Source of the DNA: CACKLF01 sp002725175 | Lineage (GTDB): Bacteria > Pseudomonadota > Alphaproteobacteria > Rhodobacterales > Rhodobacteraceae | Assembly (NCBI GenBank): GCA_002725175.2 | Contig: PBQX02000053.1 | Location: 1 to 5,566 of the forward strand | DNA: 5,566 nt | Direction: 5' to 3' | Part shown: in pieces, positions 1-5,070 of the stretch | Position numbering within the stretch: the stretch's first letter is position 1 | Layout of the letters: each line of letters begins with the position of its first letter | Position numbers and translations under genes: made by a program | The notes under the pieces: model-generated | Told to the model about the DNA's origin: nothing | The model's input: only the letters and a program-made list of their open reading frames with translations | Databases searched by the model: none

Positions 1-611
1 TCTGCTTCTAATAGATCTTTAGGAATATCAGCCATATTTAATGCAATAAATGCATTGTCTTTTCTAGGGCTATGCTGAAATAAAGCATTAGCTACTAGCT
101 CTTTACCTGTTCCTGATTGTCCCATTAGCAGAACAGTAGAGATTGAGTTAGAAAGTTTGCCTATTGCTCTAAATACTTCTTGCATCGCTGGGGCTTCGCC
201 AATTATTTCTGCTCGTGATTCAGAGTCCTCTTCTATTTCTGAGGTATCTTTCGAGGTTGCTCTTTGGACCATAGAGACTGCTTCTTCAATATCAAAAGGT
301 TTGGGAAGATATTCCCACGCACCATGTTCATAGGACTCTACGGCACTCTGTAGATCAGAATGGGCAGTCATAATAATAATAGGAATTTCAGGTCTAAGTT
401 CTCTAACCTCATCAAGTAGGTCAATTCCACTTTTACCAGGCATTTTTATGTCAGTGAGGATTAGACTAGGGTTTTCAGTTTCTAATTTTTTTATAACCTT
501 GCTGGCAGAATCAAAGGTTTTAACTTCTATTCCATTTTCAGATAGACCTCTTTCTAGAACCCACCTAATAGACTCGTCGTCATCAACTACCCAGATACCG
601 CCTTTATCCAT
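1..611 (-). CDS. ntrC: Nitrogen regulation response regulator NtrC (NR(I)), N-terminal 203 codons, cut by the window edge
   Basis: This is an activator of nitrogen-starvation genes. When phosphorylated by NtrB it forms an oligomer that hydrolyses ATP to open sigma-54 promoters. The start ATG is at 609-611, giving MDKGGIWVVDDDESIRWVLERG, which closely resembles the start of E. coli NtrC. The receiver domain spans about residues 5-120: acidic pocket D11-D12, phospho-acceptor D54 (LTDIKMPG), T82 (IIMTAHSD) and K104 (YLPKPFD), all at E. coli positions. A short acidic linker (about 122-134) leads into the AAA+ domain, which begins near I136 (IIGEAPAMQEVFRAIGKL). The Walker A motif at 164-171 reads GQSGTGKE, with Gln where the family normally has Glu. 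The rest of the AAA+ domain (GAFTGA loop, Walker B) and the DNA-binding helix-turn-helix lie beyond position 1. The start overlaps the end of ntrB by 8 bases (604-611), so translation is probably coupled. Identification is very secure. Confidence 0.97.
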   Translation of the reverse strand, partial: MDKGGIWVVDDDESIRWVLERGLSENGIEVKTFDSASKVIKKLETENPSLILTDIKMPGKSGIDLLDEVRELRPEIPIIIMTAHSDLQSAVESYEHGAWEYLPKPFDIEEAVSMVQRATSKDTSEIEEDSESRAEIIGEAPAMQEVFRAIGKLSNSISTVLLMGQSGTGKELVANALFQHSPRKDNAFIALNMADIPKDLLEA

Positions 612-1698
612 TTGCTATTTTTATAACCTCTTCTTCTGAAGTCATTATAGGTATATTTATAAAGAATTCTGTCTTATTTGGCTTGCTGTTGTAGTGAATA
701 TTTCCTTTATGTTGAGAGATTATTCCTTGTGTTATGGAGAGACCCAATCCAGTACCTTTGTCTTTTCCTGTGATCATAGGAAAGAAGATAGAATCTCTGA
801 TTTCTTCTGAAATCCCTGGTCCATTATCGATAACAGATATTTTACAAACAGTTGCTGTTCTATCTTTCTCAATTATCTCGCCATGAGAAATACGGGTTAC
901 TATTTCAATCTTAGGAGATGCAGTATTAGATTCCTTTAGTGCATCTCTGGCATTTTTAACTAAATTAAGAATACTGTTTTCTATTAGGTAACTATCTATA
1001 AACAGTTCAGGAATACTAGGATCGAAATCTTTAAGAACTTTAATATTTTTGTACGTCGATTCTTTTTCAATCAAATTAATTACATTTTCAATTGGGTAAT
1101 GAATATTTTGCCATTTGAAGTCTGGCTTCTGATTAGGTCCTAAAATGCTGTCAACCAGTGCAGTCAGTCTATCCGTTTGCTTGATAATAATATCTGTGTA
1201 TTCCATTTGTTGAATATCTTTAAGTTTATTACTCAAAAGCTGAGCAGATCCTCTTATTCCGCTTAAGGGGTTTTTTATTTCGTGGGCCATTCCTCTAACA
1301 AAATCTTGAGAGATTTGTTGGTTAGATTGCATCCTGTATCTTTCAATTAGCTCCGAAGAGGCTTCTTTATTAATTATTTCAATTAACAGGCCATCTTGTG
1401 AGTCTTCCAGTATTGGATGAATGCTGTAGTCGCATAAAACCTTTTTCCCTTTCTTTAAATGAAGAAGAGCGTCTATCTTAGTAAAACCTCTATGTTCTTT
1501 TAATGAGTTCTTGAAGTTTTTAAAACTATCAGGTTCTTCATAAAAAACTTCATCAATCTTACTCCCTATAGCTGACATTTCGCTGGTATCAAGAAAAGAT
1601 AAGGCTGAAGAGTTAATAGATAAAATCTCCAAAGAACGATCAAGAATGATTATTCCTGTATTGAGATCAGATAAATATGTTTTATTGAATGAATCCAC
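604..1698 (-). CDS. ntrB: Nitrogen regulation sensor histidine kinase NtrB (NR(II))
   Basis: This is a cytoplasmic kinase/phosphatase that sets the phosphorylation state of NtrC, in enteric bacteria under control of the PII protein (GlnB). The 364-residue product has no membrane segments. A PAS-like domain covers about residues 5-110 (TGIIILDRSLEILSINSSA). The dimerisation/phosphoacceptor domain holds the H-box VRGMAHEIKNPLSGIRGSAQLL with H139, the same number as the E. coli phosphorylated His. The ATPase domain follows: N-box NLVKNARDA (246-254), G1 DNGPGI (291-296), F-box around FFPMITGK (305-312) and G2 GTGLGL (315-320). The start is taken as GTG at 1696-1698: it precedes the PAS domain directly, as in known NtrB proteins, and no ATG is available nearby. 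There is no Shine-Dalgarno sequence at normal distance, and a 12-bp hairpin ends 6 bases upstream. The 3' end overlaps ntrC by 8 bases. Family call very secure; exact start less so. Confidence 0.96.
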   Translation of the reverse strand: MDSFNKTYLSDLNTGIIILDRSLEILSINSSALSFLDTSEMSAIGSKIDEVFYEEPDSFKNFKNSLKEHRGFTKIDALLHLKKGKKVLCDYSIHPILEDSQDGLLIEIINKEASSELIERYRMQSNQQISQDFVRGMAHEIKNPLSGIRGSAQLLSNKLKDIQQMEYTDIIIKQTDRLTALVDSILGPNQKPDFKWQNIHYPIENVINLIEKESTYKNIKVLKDFDPSIPELFIDSYLIENSILNLVKNARDALKESNTASPKIEIVTRISHGEIIEKDRTATVCKISVIDNGPGISEEIRDSIFFPMITGKDKGTGLGLSITQGIISQHKGNIHYNSKPNKTEFFINIPIMTSEEEVIKIANG

Positions 1699-1704
1699 GG
1701 AGTA

Positions 1705-1735
1705 AATATCTGGAGGGCTATAACCTCCAGATATT
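1705..1735 (-). terminator. Perfect 12-bp stem-loop between the glutamine synthetase gene and ntrB (attenuator or processing hairpin)
   Basis: On the minus strand the arms are AATATCTGGAGG and CCTCCAGATATT around a 7-base TTATAGC loop, with no mismatch. The hairpin begins 20 bases after the synthetase stop codon and ends 6 bases before the GTG of ntrB. It is not followed by a U-run (the next bases are TACTCC), so it is not a textbook Rho-independent terminator. A partial terminator, an mRNA-stabilising 3' end for the synthetase message, or a block on ntrB translation are all possible. The E. coli glnA-glnL gap also holds a terminator that limits read-through into the regulator genes, so a similar dosage role is a reasonable inference. 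The structure is seen directly; the function is not. Confidence 0.7.
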
Positions 1736-1755
1736 AAACAAAGAATAATACAAAA

Positions 1756-2724
1756 TTACGCTGTCAGGGTTCCAACTATATGGGTAATTATCTTGTAAGG
1801 GTCTGCGTTTGATGCTGGTCTTCTATCTTCAAGATAACCATTCCAATTATGCTCAACAGTATAAATAGGAATCCTAATACTAGCTCCTCTATCGCTAACT
1901 CCATAAGAAAATTGGTTTATGCTTTGAGTCTCATGCTTTCCAGTTAATCTCATATCATTGTCTGATCCATAGGAGGCAATGCCTTCATCATGAACTGCAC
2001 CAAGCTTTTCACACATAGAGTTAAAGAGTTCTTCTGATCCAGATGAACGCATTTCTTCGTTTGAAAAATTTGTATGCATTCCAGATCCGTTCCAGTCACC
2101 AGTTTTAGGTTTAGGATGAATATTCACACAAACACCAAATTCTTCAGCTACTTTGTGTAGTAAATAGCGGCTAACCCAAAGGTCATCACCGGCTTTTATT
2201 CCTTTACCCAGGCATTGATATTCCCATTGCCCAAGAGCTACCTCTGCGTTTGTTCCTGTTAATTCAATACCAGCATCTAAACAAGCATCTAAATGTGCAT
2301 CAGATATTTCTCTTCCAACCACATTATTGCTCCCTACACCACAGTAGTAGTCTCCTTGAGGTCTAGGAGTTCCTTCTTCCCATCCTAAAGGATTTCCTTT
2401 ATTGTCCGTAAAGAAATACTCTTGCTCAAAACCAAACCACCATTCATCAGTTACTACTGCCTCAGCGGCTGCTCTAGTATTAGAAGGGTGAACTTCATGT
2501 TCTCCGGTGTGAACTTGACACATTACTAGAGACCCATCATTAGTTGGGTTCTCATATTGTTCTACGGGCAACAATAGGCAGTCAGAACTCCCTCCTTCTG
2601 CTTGTTGTGTAGACGATCCATCAAAAGACCATTCTGGCGGCTCCCCGTCAGTTACTTTGACCTTACTTCTTAAAGAGGGCTCAGGCTGAAATCCATCAAG
2701 CCATATATATTCATATTTATTCAT
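1756..2724 (-). CDS. glnII: Glutamine synthetase type II (GSII, eukaryote-like)
   Basis: It makes glutamine from glutamate, ammonia and ATP in the cytoplasm, the main entry of ammonium into organic nitrogen. The 322-residue sequence is type II throughout: YIWLDG (6-11) and LRSK (18-21); beta-grasp motif WSFDGSSTQQAEGGSSDC (32-49); WFGFEQEYFF (96-105) with metal-binding glutamates; YYCGVG (126-131); GREISDAHLDACLDAGIELTG (137-157); TNAEVALGQWEYQ (158-170), with active-site Glu; AGDDLWVSRYLLH (178-190); PKPKTGDWNGSGMHTNFS (204-221); RLTGKHET (259-266); SDRGASIRIP (277-286); and YLEDRRPASNADPY (297-310). It is slightly shorter than most GSII proteins (about 330-370) and seems intact. GSII lacks the adenylylation-tyrosine loop of GSI, so GlnE control is not expected. 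The ATG at 2722-2724 has a GGAGA ribosome site 7 bases upstream. It occupies the position of glnA in the enteric glnA-ntrB-ntrC operon; two NtrC-like dyads precede it. Confidence 0.97.
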   Translation of the reverse strand: MNKYEYIWLDGFQPEPSLRSKVKVTDGEPPEWSFDGSSTQQAEGGSSDCLLLPVEQYENPTNDGSLVMCQVHTGEHEVHPSNTRAAAEAVVTDEWWFGFEQEYFFTDNKGNPLGWEEGTPRPQGDYYCGVGSNNVVGREISDAHLDACLDAGIELTGTNAEVALGQWEYQCLGKGIKAGDDLWVSRYLLHKVAEEFGVCVNIHPKPKTGDWNGSGMHTNFSNEEMRSSGSEELFNSMCEKLGAVHDEGIASYGSDNDMRLTGKHETQSINQFSYGVSDRGASIRIPIYTVEHNWNGYLEDRRPASNADPYKIITHIVGTLTA

Positions 2725-2781
2725 TTATATTCTCCATTCTTATTAAATAAAAAAATATATTACCACGCAAAAGTTGTTTTT

Positions 2782-2798
2782 TGGACATTAATTGTGCA
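2782..2798 (-). promoter_or_regulatory. Putative NtrC operator, weaker site
   Basis: The minus strand reads TGCACAATTAATGTCCA: half-sites TGCACA and TGTCCA with a 5-base centre, the same 17-base geometry as the strong site but with one changed base in the second half-site (GTCCA for GTGCA). The two dyad centres are 61 bases apart, close to six helical turns, which would put bound dimers on the same DNA face. Same-face pairing fits cooperative NtrC binding as at E. coli glnA, where spacing is about three turns. Alone this match would be weak; the paired context raises it. Confidence 0.5.
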
Positions 2799-2834
2799 AA
2801 AAAATAGGTATTTTATATTGAAATGAATCTAATA

Positions 2835-2848
2835 AGTGCAGAAGCACT
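2835..2848 (-). repeat. Short perfect inverted repeat overlapping the strong NtrC-like dyad
   Basis: The plus strand reads AGTGCAGAAGCACT, a 5-bp GC-containing stem with a 4-base loop, just after the stop of the YqiB-like gene. It shares its GCACT arm with the 17-base operator, so the AGTGCA half-site motif occurs in three alternating copies between 2835 and 2859. It could be an extra NtrC half-site, or a weak 3'-end hairpin for the upstream operon: on the minus strand it is followed by TATTAGATTCATTT, which is T-rich but not a clean U-run. Which of these applies cannot be told from the sequence. Confidence 0.4.
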
Positions 2849-2859
2849 ATTTTAGTGCA
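2843..2859 (-). promoter_or_regulatory. Putative NtrC operator, strong site
   Basis: The minus strand reads TGCACTAAAATAGTGCT, a 17-base dyad with half-sites TGCACT and AGTGCT (one mismatch to perfect symmetry). It fits the enteric NtrC operator pattern TGCAC-N7-GTGCA and resembles the sites upstream of E. coli glnA. Its distal half lies in the last codons of the YqiB-like gene: the sequence ATG CAC TAA supplies both Met-His-stop and the TGCACTAA of the operator. The synthetase start codon is 118 bases downstream. The position before a gene cluster that encodes NtrC itself supports the call; binding is inferred. Confidence 0.72.
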
Positions 2860-3307
2860 TATTTTCTAGGGCACTTAGCCCATGTACCTCAGAGTGGCTT
2901 AGAAATTCAGAAAGGAATATATTCCATTGAAATTTTTCGTCTTTAGTAAGCATATTCTTATTAGGATATTTATTCCTTAACCAGAATTGCCTTTTGCCAT
3001 TAAATCTTCTCACCTCAGCCATCCTAGCGTCATGGTAGACAAAGATTTCCATTTTAGTATCTTCCATATACCTTAATAAATTAGACTTACGTAAAGTCAA
3101 TTCTGAAGTGTGGAGAGATTTTCTATTTATAGAAATTCTTATTTCAGAATTATTTACACCTTCAGGTATAAAAAAATTAAATTCCTCATTGATTTTATCA
3201 ATAGGCAAAAGTTTAATTAATTTTAAATAGTTAATTTCATATAAACGAATTAAGTCGTTAAGACTTTTCCTAGATCTTTTTCGAGCTTGATATCTATTCT
3301 TTATCAT
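2852..3307 (-). CDS. yqiB: DUF1249 family protein, YqiB-like
   Basis: This is a conserved small cytoplasmic protein of unknown function. The chosen 151-residue form matches the E. coli YqiB (140 aa) family pattern from memory: an LYEINYLKLIKLLP block (22-35, compare LCETNFAQLRRLLP), a beta-rich middle, YHDARMAEV (91-99, compare YHDAMVAEV), then YPNKNMLTKDEK (114-125, compare YPNKKLHQRDEK) and a C-terminal helix ending near HG (142-143). No signal peptide or membrane segment is seen. The reading frame is open a further nine codons upstream to a TTG at 3334, but the ATG at 3305-3307 gives a length closer to the family and a smaller overlap (14 bases) with the glycosylase gene. No strong ribosome site is visible, so coupling to the upstream gene is likely. 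In E. coli yqiB lies near nudF and cpdA; that context is absent here. The family is secure; no function is claimed. Confidence 0.88.
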   Translation of the reverse strand: MIKNRYQARKRSRKSLNDLIRLYEINYLKLIKLLPIDKINEEFNFFIPEGVNNSEIRISINRKSLHTSELTLRKSNLLRYMEDTKMEIFVYHDARMAEVRRFNGKRQFWLRNKYPNKNMLTKDEKFQWNIFLSEFLSHSEVHGLSALENMH

Positions 3308-3920
3308 GCGTAGACCATAATAATAACGCAGCAACTGAACGATAGGGTGACCAGGTTTCAGCTATTTCTTCTATTGTCAACTGTTTCGGCCTTTCCTCCA
3401 TAGCCATTAATTTTTGTATTGCTATCATTAAACCTAAATCTGCAGCCGGCCAGACATCAATTCTTTTTAGGCAGGCAAGTAAATAGCATTTAGCTGTCCA
3501 CTCCCCCACACCTTTTATTTTGACCAACTCTTCAATTACTTCAGAATCTTTCTTTTTTTCAAGACTCTTTAAATTTAAGTCTCCAACAATTATTTGATTT
3601 GCAATACCTTTACAGTAGTTAATTTTTTGCGAACTTAGACCCGCCCCCTTAAGTTTAGTTTCACTTACTTTAATAAAGTTTTCAGCTGTAAAGGGCTTCA
3701 CTAATTCTTTTATCCTATTAAAGATTGCCTTTGCAGATGCCACAGAGAGTTGCTGATCTACTATCAAACTAACAAGGCCTTCAAACCCTTTTCTTTTGTT
3801 AAAAAGTTTTATCTCATAATTTTTCTCTTCAAGTACAGACTTAAATAGCGGTTCCTTTTCGATCAAATAACTAAAAGCTTTCTTCAGGTTCCGTTCGTTT
3901 AATATATTTTTATCTTCCAT
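3294..3920 (-). CDS. AlkA-type DNA-3-methyladenine glycosylase (HhH-GPD superfamily), single-domain form
   Basis: It probably excises alkylated purines such as 3-methyladenine from DNA as the first step of base excision repair. The 208-residue product has the HhH-GPD fold signatures: IVDQQLS (53-59, the QQxS substrate-pocket motif), the helix-hairpin-helix LVKIKGVGEWTAKCYLL (132-148) and the Gly/Pro-Asp loop VWPAADLGL (156-164), in which D161 is the expected catalytic Asp. The VWPAxDLGL form is typical of short AlkA-like glycosylases. There are no four C-terminal cysteines, so it is not an endonuclease III/MutY-type iron-sulphur protein. E. coli AlkA (282 aa) has an extra N-terminal domain that is lacking here. 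The ATG at 3918-3920 overlaps the end of the acyltransferase gene by 11 bases; no good ribosome site is seen, so translation is probably coupled. Substrate range cannot be read from sequence. Confidence 0.92.
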   Translation of the reverse strand: MEDKNILNERNLKKAFSYLIEKEPLFKSVLEEKNYEIKLFNKRKGFEGLVSLIVDQQLSVASAKAIFNRIKELVKPFTAENFIKVSETKLKGAGLSSQKINYCKGIANQIIVGDLNLKSLEKKKDSEVIEELVKIKGVGEWTAKCYLLACLKRIDVWPAADLGLMIAIQKLMAMEERPKQLTIEEIAETWSPYRSVAALLLWSTHDKE

Positions 3921-5070
3921 ATAGCTTTGCTGTTATTTCTTTTTTGAATGGCAATAAAGCTTTTCGGTCATCATTATAATTTTTTACATGCGCTTTCTCC
4001 CTGACTAGAAAATCATCTATAGCTTCTCTGAACCTTTCATCTTTTATCCAGTGGGCAGAATATGTCTCAATAGGACAAAAACCTCTTTTTATTTTATGCT
4101 CTCCCTGAACCCCGGGATCAAAGCAAGTTAATTTATTGTCTATACAGAACTCTACGCCTTGGTAATAACAAGTTTCAAAATGAAGAGAATCAAAATCTTC
4201 AAAACAGCCCCAATATCTACCATAAAGTTTTTTTGAATCGTAAAAATTAAGTGCACCCGCTACATAACCTCCTTCTTGATCTTGAGCCATAACTAATAAA
4301 ATATTTTCTGGAATTAATTTAGTTATCTCTTTAAAGAAATCATAATTTAAATACCCTTGCATGCCTCTTTTCATGTAAGTGAGTTGGTAGAATTGATAAA
4401 AAACTACCAACATCTCTTCTGTGATGTCTTTTCCTTGTATTTTCTTCATAGAGATGCCTTGTTGAGATATCTTATCTCTTTCTTTCTTAATATTTTTTCT
4501 TTGCCTTGAAGTCATATCTTGCAAGAAATGATCAAAATCTTTGTATTCGTTATTAAACCAATGGAAAGAATAGCTACTACGAACGCTAAAACCTGAATTA
4601 GAGAAAGATTTTATTTCTTCTCCCTCAGCTAACAAAATATGAACACTAGAAAAATCTAATTCTTCTGAGATCTCCTTTAAAGCAGAATATAAATTCTCAA
4701 TGATTTCTTGAGTTCTACCTTTTTCAGCAACCGATAATCTTGGGCCGCTAGCGGGAGTGTATGGAATAGAGCATACTAATTTCGGGTAGTAATTAACTCC
4801 ATTTCGGTAAAAGGCATCAGCCCAGGACCAATCAAAAACAAATTCTCCTTGAGAGTCAGTCTTAATATACATAGGCATAATGGCAAGTTTTTTATTGTCT
4901 TCTGAGACTATGGCATGAAATGGACTCCATCCTCTTTCTTCAGAAACACATTTATGTCTTTCAAGAGATTCAAGAAATTCAAATTTTAAAAAAGGATAGT
5001 CTGAATTGACAATCGAATTCCATTCTTCTTTCTTAATTTCATTAATAGAATTGATAAACTCTATTTTCAT
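3910..5070 (-). CDS. COG3146/DUF482 GNAT-like (FemAB-related) N-acyltransferase
   Basis: This is a putative acyl- or aminoacyltransferase of the family sometimes labelled 'peptidogalycan biosynthesis protein'; the true substrate is not known. The 386-residue product shows the family's landmarks in order: TPASGPRL (105-112), the basic helix SRQRKNIKKERDK (188-200), LYGRYWGC (282-289), HFETCYYQGVEFCI (297-310) and FDPGVQGEHKIKRGF (317-331), followed by the YSAHWI segment. The second half has the FemAB/GNAT-like acyltransferase fold. No signal peptide or membrane segment is apparent. The frame is open upstream to a TTG at 5118, but the ATG at 5068-5070 is preferred: it forms a 4-base ATGA overlap with the ubiA stop and starts MKIEFINSINEI, a normal family N-terminus. 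It sits between ubiA and the DNA glycosylase in a coupled operon; neither neighbour suggests a substrate. Confidence 0.92.
   Translation of the reverse strand: MKIEFINSINEIKKEEWNSIVNSDYPFLKFEFLESLERHKCVSEERGWSPFHAIVSEDNKKLAIMPMYIKTDSQGEFVFDWSWADAFYRNGVNYYPKLVCSIPYTPASGPRLSVAEKGRTQEIIENLYSALKEISEELDFSSVHILLAEGEEIKSFSNSGFSVRSSYSFHWFNNEYKDFDHFLQDMTSRQRKNIKKERDKISQQGISMKKIQGKDITEEMLVVFYQFYQLTYMKRGMQGYLNYDFFKEITKLIPENILLVMAQDQEGGYVAGALNFYDSKKLYGRYWGCFEDFDSLHFETCYYQGVEFCIDNKLTCFDPGVQGEHKIKRGFCPIETYSAHWIKDERFREAIDDFLVREKAHVKNYNDDRKALLPFKKEITAKLYGR

Larger units (their letters stand above)
2725..2851 (-). promoter_or_regulatory. Control region of the glutamine synthetase-ntrBC cluster
   Basis: This is the largest non-coding gap in the window (127 bases), very AT-rich. 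Reading towards the synthetase it contains most of a strong NtrC-like dyad, a short hairpin, a TATAAAAT run (2810-2817), a weaker NtrC-like dyad (2782-2798) and the ribosome site (2731-2735). I searched it for the sigma-54 signature, GG and GC separated by 10 bases (TGGCAC-N5-TTGC), and found none. The nearest is a TGGTAA at about 2759-2764 that lacks the downstream GC. AT-rich -10-like hexamers exist (within 2810-2817, and TAATAT/TATATT at about 2754-2762), but none has a good -35 at proper spacing. A promoter is expected here because of the operators, but its position cannot be assigned from sequence alone. Confidence 0.6.

Noticed and set aside
448..639. Plus-strand open frame of 63 codons
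   Set aside because: It lies antisense to the well-supported ntrC and ntrB coding regions, has no family resemblance and no separate ribosome site; it is a by-product of the real genes.
1705..1735. Canonical Rho-independent terminator ending the operon after the synthetase
   Set aside because: The stem is strong but has no U-run after it, and ntrB follows within a few bases without its own visible promoter, so complete termination here is unlikely.
2794..2799. TTGCAC on the minus strand as a sigma-54 -12 element or a -35 box
   Set aside because: No GG occurs at the required distance upstream for sigma-54, and no good -10 hexamer lies about 17 bases downstream; the bases are better explained as part of an NtrC-like dyad.
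2869..2881. GGGC-N5-GCCC inverted repeat near the end of the YqiB-like gene
   Set aside because: A 4-bp stem inside coding sequence is easily met by chance and is explained by the codons of the conserved HGLSAL end.
3308..3334. N-terminal extension of the YqiB-like protein (start at 3334)
   Set aside because: The start would be TTG, the added residues lie entirely within the glycosylase coding region, and the ATG at 3307 gives a length nearer the family norm.
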